Below are positions 6,194-15,335 of a DNA stretch of 64,000 nt, one piece after another. The stretch spans positions 1 to 64,000 of the forward strand of contig NZ_SIJH01000005.1 in assembly GCF_004762095.1 (NCBI RefSeq), written 5' to 3'. Source of the DNA: Tabrizicola caldifontis. GTDB taxonomy: Bacteria > Pseudomonadota > Alphaproteobacteria > Rhodobacterales > Rhodobacteraceae. Both the position numbers and the translations under genes were made by a program. The notes under the pieces were generated by a model, which was given only the letters and a program-made list of their open reading frames with translations, had not been told where the DNA came from and ran no database searches. The stretch's first letter is position 1; every line of letters begins with the position of its first letter.

Positions 6194-7423
6194 TTACCCC
6201 AGATATTTCGACATGACGAGGGTGGCGTTGGTGCCGCCAAAACCGAAGCTGTTCGACAGGACGGAATCGATCTCTACATTGTCGCGCATCGTGGTCACGA
6301 TCTCGCCCTCGTCCAGGTCGGGGTCCAGCGTTTCGACATTGGCTGAGGCGGCGATGAAATTCCCGTTCATCATGATCAGCGAGAAGATCGCCTCCCACAC
6401 GCCAGCTCCACCCAGGCAGTGACCTGTCAGGGATTTGGTCGAGGCGATGGGCGGCGTCTTTCCCCGGCCGAAGACGCGGCGGATCGCTTCGACCTCGATA
6501 ACGTCGCCGACGGGGGTCGAGGTGCCATGGCTGTTGATGTAGTCGATCCTGCGACCTTCGGGCAGCGTGGACAGCGCCAGTCGCATGGCCCGCTCGCCCC
6601 CCTCGCCCGAGGGGGCGACCATGTCGTGCCCATCCGATGTGGCGCCATAGCCGGTGACTTCGCCATAGATCTTCGCGCCGCGGGCCAAGGCGTGCTCCAG
6701 TTCCTCCAGAACGACGATGCCGCCGCCGCCGGCGATGACAAAGCCGTCGCGGTTGGCATCATAGGTGCGCGAGGCGCGTTCCGGCGTGTCGTTGTATTTC
6801 GACGACATCGCCCCCATCGCGTCGAACAGGCAGGAGAGCGTCCAGTCCAGTTCCTCGCCGCCGCCGGCAAAGACGATGTCCTGCTTGCCCATCTGGATCA
6901 GTTCCGTTCCGTTGCCGATGCAGTGGGCGCTGGTCGAGCAGGCCGAGGTGATCGAATAGTTCACGCCCTTGATCTTGAACGGCGTCGCAAGGCAGGCCGA
7001 CACGGTCGAGGACATGCCCTTGGTCACGCCGAAGGGGCCGATCCGCTTCGGGCTGCCGGATTCGCGGACGATGTTGTGTGCCTTGAAGAAGGATTTGGTC
7101 GAAGGGCCGCCCGAGCCGACGATGATGCCCGTGCGTTCGTTCGAGATGTCCTGGGGCGACAGACCCGAATCCTGCACCGCCTGCTGCATGGCGATGAAGG
7201 TGTAGGCCGCGCCGTCCCCCATGAAGCGCAGGTCGCGCTTGTCGATGTGTTCTTCCAGCACGATGTTCGGCGCGCCATGGACCCGGCAGCGGAAGCCGTG
7301 TTCGGCATAGTCGGGGGCAAAGACGATGCCGGACCTGCCGGCGCGCAGGCTGGCCTCGACCTCGGCAGCGGAATTGCCGATTGAAGAGACGATCCCGATC
7401 CCGGTGATGACGACGCGGCGCAT
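6194..7423 (-). CDS. fabB: 3-oxoacyl-[acyl-carrier-protein] synthase I
   Basis: Condenses malonyl-ACP with acyl-ACP; the FabB type is needed for unsaturated fatty acids together with FabA. The 409-aa protein has the thiolase fold with catalytic Cys in TSACSTSAH (about residue 161), His in [11 protein letters not shown] and a second His in [14 protein letters not shown] at 7423 is chosen over upstream starts because GGGAGG lies 7 nt before it and the protein then starts with the family's Arg-Arg-Val-Val-Ile-Thr-Gly. It sits between fabA and fabI. A 142-bp gap before it, after the fabA stop, shows nothing of note. Confidence 0.95.
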   Translation of the reverse strand: MRRVVITGIGIVSSIGNSAAEVEASLRAGRSGIVFAPDYAEHGFRCRVHGAPNIVLEEHIDKRDLRFMGDGAAYTFIAMQQAVQDSGLSPQDISNERTGIIVGSGGPSTKSFFKAHNIVRESGSPKRIGPFGVTKGMSSTVSACLATPFKIKGVNYSITSACSTSAHCIGNGTELIQMGKQDIVFAGGGEELDWTLSCLFDAMGAMSSKYNDTPERASRTYDANRDGFVIAGGGGIVVLEELEHALARGAKIYGEVTGYGATSDGHDMVAPSGEGGERAMRLALSTLPEGRRIDYINSHGTSTPVGDVIEVEAIRRVFGRGKTPPIASTKSLTGHCLGGAGVWEAIFSLIMMNGNFIAASANVETLDPDLDEGEIVTTMRDNVEIDSVLSNSFGFGGTNATLVMSKYLG

Positions 7424-7565
7424 TTGGCCTCCCTTGGTAAGCTTCCGCCTGTTTACGGGAGAGGGAGGAGGGGGGCAAGGAGGTTGCGGCCGGATCCGCC
7501 CATCCGCACTTGCGGGCAGCTGCGCGGTGCTGTTCGGCAAGGCAGCAGGTTGCTTCGGGCGACCG

Positions 7566-8075
7566 TCACGCCTCGCTGAGTGCGACCTTCATGTCCTTGA
7601 CGAGGTAAATCGTTTCCCCATCAGCTTCTACGCGCCCGTCGGCCACGCCCATGGTCAGCCGACGGGTCTGCAATGCCTTGGTGAAATCGACATGATAGGT
7701 TAGCCGCTTGCGGTCGGGGCGCACCATGCCGGTCAGCTTGACCTCACCCACCCCCAGCGCATAGCCGCGCCCCTGCCAGCCCCGCCATCCCAGGTTGAAG
7801 CCCGTCAGTTGCCATAGCGCATCAAGCCCAAGGCAACCCGGCATGATCGGGTTGCCGGGGAAATGGCATTCGAAGAACCACAGGTCCGGGGTGATGTCGA
7901 ATTCGGCCACGACATGGCCCTTGCCGTGCAGGCCCCCGTCCTCCGAGATGTCGGTGATCCGGTCCATCATCAGCATCGGCGGGGCGGGAAGCTGGGCGTT
8001 GCCGGGGCCGAATAGCTCACCCCGCGAACAGGCCAGAAGTGCTTCCTTGTCGAAGTAGGTCGGATACGACGCCAT
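7566..8075 (-). CDS. fabA: 3-hydroxydecanoyl-[acyl-carrier-protein] dehydratase/isomerase
   Basis: Dehydrates 3-hydroxydecanoyl-ACP and isomerises trans-2- to cis-3-decenoyl-ACP, the branch point to unsaturated fatty acids by the anaerobic route. The 169-aa hot-dog protein has the catalytic His in [12 protein letters not shown] (about residue 69) and the Asp in LGLDALWQL (about residue 83). It is the first gene of the fabA-fabB-fabI group and is divergent from irr across 308 bp, an arrangement typical of Rhodobacteraceae. Its start at 8075 has no strong competitor nearby. Confidence 0.96.
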   Translation of the reverse strand: MASYPTYFDKEALLACSRGELFGPGNAQLPAPPMLMMDRITDISEDGGLHGKGHVVAEFDITPDLWFFECHFPGNPIMPGCLGLDALWQLTGFNLGWRGWQGRGYALGVGEVKLTGMVRPDRKRLTYHVDFTKALQTRRLTMGVADGRVEADGETIYLVKDMKVALSEA

Positions 8076-8265
8076 ACCTTGTGGTCCCCCGGGTCAGTTC
8101 CCCCTCCCTAGCATCCGGTGCGGAAGGGTGGCAAGTCTGGCGCCCATGCGCCGGAAGGGGTGGAAATGTCGCAGCCCCGGCTTCCTCCTCAGCCGAAGGC
8201 GGCCCGGGCCCCGGGGGATGGATGCCGCCGGGACTGCCGTTTCGCACTGCTGCGGGGCGCAATCA

Positions 8266-8291
8266 TGCAAACCGTTTTCTGCGTGTTTGCA
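8266..8291. promoter_or_regulatory. Inverted repeat in the fabA-irr intergenic region
   Basis: TGCAAAC (8266-8272) and GTTTGCA (8285-8291) form a perfect inverted repeat with a 12-bp spacer in the 308-bp gap between divergent fabA and irr. It may be an operator for either gene. It does not resemble the TTAGAA-type iron control element. Confidence 0.35.
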
Positions 8292-8383
8292 GCCTTGTGA
8301 CCGCAGGGGCCGCGGATTTCCGTTGAAGTTCCGGGGGCCGCCGCCCTATATGCAGTGACATGTAACATCCGCAGGACAGTCGC

Positions 8384-8794
8384 GTGAACAGCACGGACCA
8401 TCTGGCAGATTGGCTGAAGGCGGGGGGGCTGCGCCCCACGCGCCAGCGGCTTGCCTTGGCCGAACTGCTGATCGGTGATGGCGAGAACCGGCATGTCACT
8501 GCCGAAAGCCTGTATGCCTTGTCCCGCCAATCGGGTGAGAAGGTAAGTCTTGCCACCGTGTACAACACGCTTCGTGCCTTCTGCGATGCCGGGCTGATCA
8601 ACGAGGTCGTGGTCGATGGGGCGAAAAGCTATTTCGACACCCGCACCGACGACCATCCGCATTTCTATTGGGAAGACAGCAACATGCTGACGGACGCCCC
8701 GGCGGAAGAGCTGGAGATTGCCGCTCTTCCCAAGGTGCCGGAAGGAATGGAAGTGGCGCGGGTCGATGTCGTGATCCGCCTGCGCAAGGCCTGA
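8384..8794 (+). CDS. irr: Iron response regulator Irr (Fur family)
   Basis: A haem-responsive transcription factor of alphaproteobacteria that represses or activates iron-dependent genes when iron is scarce. The 136-aa protein has the Fur winged helix (Leu-Arg-Pro-Thr-Arg-Gln-Arg, then Ser-Leu-Ala-Thr-Val-Tyr-Asn-Thr-Leu, residues 16-65) and the DDHPHFYW segment (about 85-92) that forms the His-rich haem/metal site. The N-terminal Gly-Cys-Pro haem motif of Bradyrhizobium Irr is absent, as in most of the family. Start is GTG at 8384. Its place next to fabA supports Irr over Fur, Zur or PerR. Confidence 0.9.
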   Translation: MNSTDHLADWLKAGGLRPTRQRLALAELLIGDGENRHVTAESLYALSRQSGEKVSLATVYNTLRAFCDAGLINEVVVDGAKSYFDTRTDDHPHFYWEDSNMLTDAPAEELEIAALPKVPEGMEVARVDVVIRLRKA

Positions 8795-8809
8795 CCCGCA
8801 ACGAGAAAA

Positions 8810-8828
8810 GGGCGGAGTTTACCCGCCC
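8810..8828 (-). terminator. Intrinsic terminator of the glycosyltransferase gene
   Basis: GGGCGG/CCGCCC stem with a 7-nt loop. On the minus strand it runs into TTTTCTC, so it ends leftward transcription from the 8950-9819 gene. On the plus strand, 15 bp past irr, no T-tract follows. Confidence 0.5.
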
Positions 8829-8949
8829 GCACCGTTGACTGCCACCAGATGGCACGGCCACCTTCTATCACATATGGCATAAGTCGTTGCCCTGCGCCAC
8901 CTGTCACGTTTCCGTGATGCCAGGATGACGCTGCGTCGCGATTGAGAGG

Positions 8950-9819
8950 TCAGAACCACTGGCCGGGTTCCATCAGGCCAAGGTCCATGAGCTGCTGGCT
9001 GTGCCACTCGAACGGCACCGAGTTGCGCCAGCGGAACGTCTGGATCGCATCGCGCGAGCCGGGGTTCGCGCGCAGAGCCTTGGCCGCGCGGAAGGAACAG
9101 ACTGCCGCTGTCAGGTTGTGGTGCCAGGGGCAGGAATAGGTGTTCATTTCCTCATCGTTCAGGGTGAAGTCTGGCGAAAGGCGCAGACCGGCCCTTGCCC
9201 GGAACAGCGAGATGCGGTCGATCCTGCGCCGGGTCCGGGGGACATGTTCCTCGAACCGCCAGCGCAGGCCGCCAAAGAAATCCATCTGGCGTTCCTTCGG
9301 CTGCCAGTTCCGCGCCGGATCCTTCCGTGCAAGCGCATAGTAGCCCGACTTGTCCAGCCACGCATCCCCAAGCGAGACCGCATCCGGCTGAGCAGTCAGA
9401 TCGCCGGCATAAAGATCGATGACATAGGTCAGCATCGCCTCGCGCCGTTCCTCGGCATGGAAGGCCAGCATCTCGCCGATGCGGCGCGTTTCGCAGAAGG
9501 GGAAGAACAGATATTCCGTGTTGTAGCAGTAATGGACCCAGGCGCCGGCCACGCGGTCCATCATCGCGTTCACGGCATTGGGCAGGGCGGCCTCGGCAAA
9601 GACGTCGTGCGTAACGATATGGATGCGCTCGTCGTGATCAGGCGGCAACCCGATGCCCTCGGGCGCCAGAAGAATGACGTTGCGGAAACCGCATTTCAGC
9701 TGGTGGGCAATGGTGCTGGCGATTTCGACCTCGTCCTCGGCCATGACGATCGACAGGGGGCCTTTCGCCATCTGGGAGGCCTTGGAATCAAGCAGGGCGG
9801 CAAGCGTTGGATAGCGCAT
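8950..9819 (-). CDS. Glycosyltransferase family 2-like protein
   Basis: A 289-aa cytosolic protein with a GT-A-like opening (residues 20-60: Leu-Ser-Ile-Val-Met-Ala-Glu-Asp-Glu-Val-Glu, then a helix and Val-Ile-Leu-Leu-Ala-Pro) and a Trp-Val-His-Tyr-Cys-Tyr-Asn-Thr-Glu segment (about 94-102) where the family's metal-binding motif would lie. It belongs to the glycosyltransferase-2-type proteins found beside miaB in Rhodobacteraceae. Acceptor and sugar donor are unknown. The start is ATG at 9819, since the longer frame upstream runs antisense into miaB. It is divergent from miaB across 120 bp. Confidence 0.65.
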   Translation of the reverse strand: MRYPTLAALLDSKASQMAKGPLSIVMAEDEVEIASTIAHQLKCGFRNVILLAPEGIGLPPDHDERIHIVTHDVFAEAALPNAVNAMMDRVAGAWVHYCYNTEYLFFPFCETRRIGEMLAFHAEERREAMLTYVIDLYAGDLTAQPDAVSLGDAWLDKSGYYALARKDPARNWQPKERQMDFFGGLRWRFEEHVPRTRRRIDRISLFRARAGLRLSPDFTLNDEEMNTYSCPWHHNLTAAVCSFRAAKALRANPGSRDAIQTFRWRNSVPFEWHSQQLMDLGLMEPGQWF

Positions 9820-9939
9820 CTGGGTCAGGGTCCGGGGGCGGACGGCAGACTCGGCTATCCTTGGCAGGGATGCAAGGGTGGTCGGTTGCGGGGCAGGGCG
9901 GTTTCGGGGTAGAAGCCGCAGGTTCCCGGAGACCCGCCC

Positions 9940-11259
9940 ATGACCGACGTGAAGAAGCTTTTCGTCAAGACCTACGGCTGCCAGATGAACGTCTATGACA
10001 GCGAGCGCATGGCGGAAGCCCTGGCTGCGCAGGGCTATGTCACGACCGATGTGGTGGAGGAGGCAGACTTGGTCCTGCTGAACACCTGCCACATCCGCGA
10101 AAAGGCGTCCGAGAAGCTGTATTCCGACCTTGGCCGCCTGCGCGCGCTGAAGGCAGACAAACCGGAGATGAAGATCGGCGTCGCCGGCTGTGTCGCCCAG
10201 GCAGAGGGCGAAGAGATCCTGCGCCGTGCCCCCATGGTCGATCTGGTCGTCGGTCCGCAGGCATATCACCGCCTGCCTGCCATGGTCGAGGCCCGGGGCC
10301 GGGTGGTGGACACCGAATTTCCGGTCGAGGACAAGTTCGCCCATCTGCCCGAACGCCGTGCGCTGCGTGGCCCAACGGCCTTCCTGACCGTGCAGGAAGG
10401 CTGCGACAAGTTCTGCGCCTTCTGCGTCGTCCCCTACACCCGCGGGGCCGAGGTCAGCCGGCCGGTCGCGCGCCTTCTGGACGAGGCGCGCAAGCTGGTC
10501 GCACAGGGCGTGCGCGAGATCACGTTGCTGGGCCAGAACGTCAACGCCTATCACGGCGAGGGGCCGGGGGGGGCGTGGGGTCTTGGCCGACTGCTGCGCG
10601 AGATGGCCCGGATCGAGGGTCTGGATCGGCTACGCTACACCACCAGCCACCCGAACGACATGCACGACGACCTGATCGCGGCTCATGGCGACCTGCCGCA
10701 GCTGATGCCCTATCTGCATCTGCCGGTGCAGTCAGGCAGCGACCGGATCCTGAAGGCGATGAACCGCAAGCACACGGCCGAAGCCTATCTGCGGCTGGTC
10801 GAACGCATCCGCGCCGCGCGGCCGGACATCCTGCTGAGTTCCGACTTCATCGTGGGTTTCCCCGGTGAAACGGACGCCGACTTCCGGGCCACGCTGGATC
10901 TGATCCGGGCAGTGGGCTTTGGCGCGGCCTTCAGCTTCAAGTATTCCGCCCGGCCAGGCACTCCTGCTGCGGAAAAGACCCCGGTCCCGGCCGAGGTGGC
11001 GGATGCGCGCCTGCAGGAGCTGCAGGCGCTGATTACCGCACAACAGCGTACCGTTCAGCAGGCGATGGTGGGACGCGAGGTCGCGGTGCTGTATGAAAAG
11101 CCCGGCCGCAAGCCCGGGCAGATGGTGGGAAAGTCCGATCATCTGCATGCGGTGCATGTCAGCGACCCCGAGGGCCGGATCGGCGACATGGTGCGGGCGC
11201 GGGTTTCGGTTTCGGCGCCCAACTCCTTGGCGGCGGATCTGATTTCCCGGATCGCTTGA
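9940..11259 (+). CDS. miaB: tRNA-2-methylthio-N6-dimethylallyladenosine synthase
   Basis: Radical-SAM methylthiotransferase that adds a methylthio group to i6A37 of tRNAs reading UNN codons. The 439-aa protein has the N-terminal MTTase domain with three Cys (GCQMN about residue 14, NTCHIR, AGCVAQ), the radical-SAM CDKFCAFC motif (about residues 152-159) and a C-terminal TRAM domain. Both iron-sulfur sites look intact. Start ATG at 9940 follows GGAGACCCGCCC. It stands alone, divergent from the glycosyltransferase. Confidence 0.97.
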   Translation: MTDVKKLFVKTYGCQMNVYDSERMAEALAAQGYVTTDVVEEADLVLLNTCHIREKASEKLYSDLGRLRALKADKPEMKIGVAGCVAQAEGEEILRRAPMVDLVVGPQAYHRLPAMVEARGRVVDTEFPVEDKFAHLPERRALRGPTAFLTVQEGCDKFCAFCVVPYTRGAEVSRPVARLLDEARKLVAQGVREITLLGQNVNAYHGEGPGGAWGLGRLLREMARIEGLDRLRYTTSHPNDMHDDLIAAHGDLPQLMPYLHLPVQSGSDRILKAMNRKHTAEAYLRLVERIRAARPDILLSSDFIVGFPGETDADFRATLDLIRAVGFGAAFSFKYSARPGTPAAEKTPVPAEVADARLQELQALITAQQRTVQQAMVGREVAVLYEKPGRKPGQMVGKSDHLHAVHVSDPEGRIGDMVRARVSVSAPNSLAADLISRIA

Positions 11260-11429
11260 AGAAATCCGACTGGTGCGCGCGTGGAACAGGTCGCAAGGTC
11301 TTTTCCATGGGCGCAACAGATTCCGGTTCTCAAGCGGACGGATCCTGCCGTAAGAGAATCGCTGTCGGCTGCCATGCGCGCATCGGATAGACGACCCGAA
11401 GGGGTCAGTAACGAGGAGTGGGGGAAGTT

Positions 11430-11993
11430 ATGGATCGGAGTGGCAGGCTTTGCCGGGCGCTTCCGGTGATGCTGGCGGGCATGTGCCTGCTGGCGGCGCC
11501 GATGGCGACCGCGCAGGAGGGGGCGGTCTCGGGCCGGATCGAATGGGGTCTGTGGGTTGACCCGGACGGCTGCCAGCACTGGTGGGCCGATGGCGGAACC
11601 GAAGGCTACATGGTGCCCCGGCGCGATCCCAAGACGGGCAAGCCCGTCTGCCTGAAGCAGGTCAGCTGCCTGACCGAAAGCGTCGATACCTATTTCGCCA
11701 CCGCCAGTTCCACGCTGACCGCCGCCGGCCGGCAGAAGCTGGAGACCTTCTTCCGCCAGACCCCGGCCTTTTCCTACACGATCGCGGGCCACACCGACAG
11801 CCGCGGCTCCGACGCCTACAACCAGGGCCTGTCCGAGGCCCGCGCCGCGGCGGTGGCGGCGGTGGCGCAGTCGGTCGGTGCGGTGGTGGACAGCGTGACG
11901 GGCTATGGCGAGACGCGCCCGGCGGCCTCGAACGCGACGGCCAAGGGCATGGCGAAGAACCGCCGTGTCGAAGTCTTCTGCAAGAAGGGCTGA
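11430..11993 (+). CDS. OmpA-family periplasmic protein with DPDGCQ motif
   Basis: A secreted 187-aa protein: signal peptide (residues 1-28, cut after Ala-Thr-Ala), then a Trp- and Cys-containing motif (residues 44-74), then an OmpA-like peptidoglycan-binding domain (about 80-187) with the GHTDSRGSDAYN signature. It has no lipobox, so it should be soluble in the periplasm or bound to peptidoglycan. ATG at 11430 is preferred to GTG at 11418 because the GA-rich GAGGAGTGGGGGAAG lies just before it. The next gene starts inside its stop (TGATG) and shares the 31-residue motif, so the pair probably works together at the outer membrane. Confidence 0.8.
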   Translation: MDRSGRLCRALPVMLAGMCLLAAPMATAQEGAVSGRIEWGLWVDPDGCQHWWADGGTEGYMVPRRDPKTGKPVCLKQVSCLTESVDTYFATASSTLTAAGRQKLETFFRQTPAFSYTIAGHTDSRGSDAYNQGLSEARAAAVAAVAQSVGAVVDSVTGYGETRPAASNATAKGMAKNRRVEVFCKKG

Positions 11994-12415
11994 TGATCAT
12001 GACGCTTGCAGGAAAACGGGACTTCGCACGGACCGCCCCCCTGGCGCGGGCGGGACTGATGCTGGCGCTGGGCACTTTGCTGTCCGGCTGCGGCGGGCTG
12101 TTCGAGGGGATCCAGGGCACGAGACCCTATTCGGGACCGGACTCGGTGATCGCCACCGCGCAGGATTACGGCCGTGACGATTCGAAGCTGGTCGATGGCG
12201 AAGCCGCGATCGCCTATGATCCCGACGGCTGCCAGGTCTGGATCATCGACGACGGGCTCGAGGGCTATTCCTCGCCCCGCTTCGACCCGAAGACCGGGCT
12301 GCCGGTCTGCGACGGCAAGTATCCGCCGGGCACGGTGATCGGCGTCTACGAGACGCGCGACGCCGGCATCCGCGACCGGGTCCCGGGCACGGCCGCGAGC
12401 CATTCCAGGCCCTGA
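11993..12415 (+). CDS. Lipoprotein with DPDGCQ motif
   Basis: A 140-aa lipoprotein: basic N-terminus, hydrophobic stretch (residues 20-30) and lipobox Leu-Ser-Gly-Cys with Cys33. Residues 76-106 match residues 44-74 of the preceding OmpA-like protein at 22 of 31 positions, including two Cys, Trp, and the PR-x-DPKTG core. The ATG overlaps the previous stop as TGATG, so the genes are translationally coupled. A second ATG two codons on would also serve. Function unknown. A terminator follows at 12445. Confidence 0.7.
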   Translation: MIMTLAGKRDFARTAPLARAGLMLALGTLLSGCGGLFEGIQGTRPYSGPDSVIATAQDYGRDDSKLVDGEAAIAYDPDGCQVWIIDDGLEGYSSPRFDPKTGLPVCDGKYPPGTVIGVYETRDAGIRDRVPGTAASHSRP

Positions 12416-12444
12416 GACGACCGGGTTCTGGCCCTTCCACGGCA

Positions 12445-12470
12445 GGCCCCGCCCCTGGCGGGGCCTTCTC
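12445..12470 (+). terminator. Intrinsic terminator after the lipoprotein gene
   Basis: GGCCCCGCC / GGCGGGGCC stem (9 bp) with a CCT loop followed by TTCTCCTT. It ends the 11430-12415 pair before phoH. Confidence 0.7.
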
Positions 12471-12606
12471 CTTGGGCTTTCATGCGCCGACTGTCATCAA
12501 TTCGGCATGATTTCCTACAACACTTTGTGTCGGCATCGGGTTTCGCTTGCCAGATGCCGTGTCCGGCTGCACACTTTCCCTGTGGCCCTGCAACAAGGAG
12601 ACCCCT

Positions 12607-13614
<1,008 letters not shown>

Positions 13615-13719
13615 GTGGTGGTTTCACGGCGGTGCGCCGGCGCTCAGAACCCCTCTCTCGTCGTCGCGCCTCGGTGCTCCTCCTCGGTGGCAAAGGGGCG
13701 CTGCCCCTCGCGCTCCCCG

Positions 13720-13800
13720 GGATGTTTTCCCAGAGAGGAAGCCCCCCTTCCTCTCTGCACAAATATCCCACGGGGGTGCGGGGGTGTGAAACCCCCGCCA
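13720..13800. repeat. REP-like tandem hairpins between phoH and ybeY
   Basis: A perfect 10-bp stem AGAGAGGAAG/CTTCCTCTCT (13732-13741 and 13747-13756) with a 5-nt C loop is flanked by GGGATGTTT and AAATATCCC, which also pair. A second hairpin with arms GCGGGGGT and AACCCCCGC follows within 13779-13800. This looks like the dispersed intergenic repeats of Rhodobacteraceae. It may also stabilise the phoH mRNA end. Confidence 0.6.
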
Positions 13801-13906
13801 CACGAGCCGCTGGGCCGGAACAGCCAGAGGCGAGATGAAAGGATTGCGCCCCTTCGCGCGCGCGATTTCATTTGCAGCGATCCAGATGCCGCGCTAGGGG
13901 GCAGGG

Positions 13907-14458
13907 ATGGATCTGGTCGAGACACTGATCGAGGACGCGCGCTGGAACGGGCTTGGCCTTGCCGAGCTGGCGGAACGTGCAGCGGGGGCGGTTCTGGCCG
14001 ATCTCGGACTGCCGGCCGAAGGGTTCCAGATCAGCCTGTTGGGATGCGACGATGCGCGGATCGCAGTCCTGAACGCCGATTTCCGCGGCAAGCCGCAGCC
14101 GACCAATGTGCTCAGCTGGCCATCCGACGAACGCGCGGCCGAGGTTGTCGGCGAGGCGCCGGATCTGCCGTACCCCGGACCGGCCGATGACCCCGAAAGC
14201 CTGGGTGACATTGCGATTGCCTGGGAAACCTGTGCGCGTGAGGCCGAGGAGCAGGGCAAGCCCATGGTTGATCATGTGACGCATCTGATCGTGCATGGTG
14301 TGCTGCATCTACTGGGCTACGATCACGTCGAGCCTGAAGATGCCGATCTGATGGAGGCGCTTGAGGTGCGGATACTTGCCAGCCTCGGGGTTCCTGACCC
14401 ATATTATGTGGGCGACCAGGGATTGGCGCTTTCTGGACAAAGGACCGATGGGCAGTAG
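13907..14458 (+). CDS. ybeY: Endoribonuclease YbeY
   Basis: Metal-dependent single-strand endoribonuclease for 16S rRNA 3' maturation and ribosome quality control. The 183-aa protein carries the zinc site HGVLHLLGYDH (about residues 127-137) with its three His, and the Asn-Phe-Arg-like ADFRGKPQPTNVLSW segment (about 59-73). The C-terminus runs on by about 30 residues and overlaps the start of corC by 11 bp. Start ATG at 13907 follows GGCAGGG. It lies between phoH and corC as expected. Confidence 0.95.
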   Translation: MDLVETLIEDARWNGLGLAELAERAAGAVLADLGLPAEGFQISLLGCDDARIAVLNADFRGKPQPTNVLSWPSDERAAEVVGEAPDLPYPGPADDPESLGDIAIAWETCAREAEEQGKPMVDHVTHLIVHGVLHLLGYDHVEPEDADLMEALEVRILASLGVPDPYYVGDQGLALSGQRTDGQ

Positions 14459-15335
14459 CACCGACGGGTCTGGTGCAGCGCAGGGTGCGCAGAGCGAGAC
14501 CGACGAACCCGCCTCCGACCGCAGCCAGCGGGGCTTTTTCGGCAGGCTGCTTTCCGCATTCAGCCCCGCTTCCGAAACACCTGCCGATGACGGTGCATCC
14601 GGCACCGCACCTGCACCGCAGGGCCTGCATGTCCTGCGGCGGATGCGGGTGGACGACGTGGCCGTGCCCAAGGCCGAGATCGTGGCGGTCCCGCTGGACA
14701 TCGGCAAGGAAGAACTGGTTGAGGTCTTTCGCGAGCACGGCTTTTCCCGCGTGCCCGTCTACAAGGGCACGCTCGACCATCCGCAGGGGCTGGTGCTCTT
14801 GAAGGATTTCGCCTTGCAGCATGGCTTTGGCGCCTCGGGCCGGTTCAGTCTGAAGCGGCTGCTGCGTCCGATCCTTTACGCCCCGCCCTCGATGCCGACG
14901 GGTGTGCTGCTGCAGAAGATGCAGAAGGAGCGTGTGCACATGGCGCTGGTCATCGACGAATACGGTGGAGTCGATGGGCTGGTAACGATCGAGGATCTGA
15001 TCGAGACCGTTATAGGCGAGATCGAGGACGAACACGACGAAGAGGAAGGCGCCTTGTGGAAAGAGGAAAAGCCCGGCGTGTTTCTTGCCCAGTCCACCGC
15101 CCCGCTGGAGGAGATCGAGGCCGCCATCGGCCTGCCTTTGCGCACCGGCGAGGAGGATGAGGAGATCGATACCCTGGGTGGGCTGGTGTATGTGCGCATC
15201 GGCAGGGTGCCCGCGCGCGGCGAGGTGGTCGAACACGAATCGGGCGTGCAGTTCGAGGTGGTCGATGCCGATCCCCGACGGATCAAGCGGCTGCGCCTTC
15301 GGCTACCCCAGGCCAAGCAGGCGGGCGCTGCCTGA
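14448..15335 (+). CDS. corC: CorC/HlyC-type CBS domain protein
   Basis: A cytosolic 295-aa protein of the HlyC/CorC group, linked to magnesium and cobalt efflux. It has a Ser/Pro-rich N-terminus (1-60), two CBS domains (about 65-195, including EYGGVDGLVTIEDLIETVIGEI) and a C-terminal transporter-associated CorC_HlyC domain (about 200-285). No membrane helix is seen, as in short CorC. ATG at 14448 has AAAGGA 3-4 nt before it and overlaps the ybeY stop. The lnt start follows its stop at once, so corC-lnt are coupled. Confidence 0.9.
   Translation: MGSSTDGSGAAQGAQSETDEPASDRSQRGFFGRLLSAFSPASETPADDGASGTAPAPQGLHVLRRMRVDDVAVPKAEIVAVPLDIGKEELVEVFREHGFSRVPVYKGTLDHPQGLVLLKDFALQHGFGASGRFSLKRLLRPILYAPPSMPTGVLLQKMQKERVHMALVIDEYGGVDGLVTIEDLIETVIGEIEDEHDEEEGALWKEEKPGVFLAQSTAPLEEIEAAIGLPLRTGEEDEEIDTLGGLVYVRIGRVPARGEVVEHESGVQFEVVDADPRRIKRLRLRLPQAKQAGAA

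Noticed and set aside
8950-10554. 534-codon frame running through the glycosyltransferase
   Set aside because: The part above 9819 is antisense to miaB. The real start is ATG at 9819.
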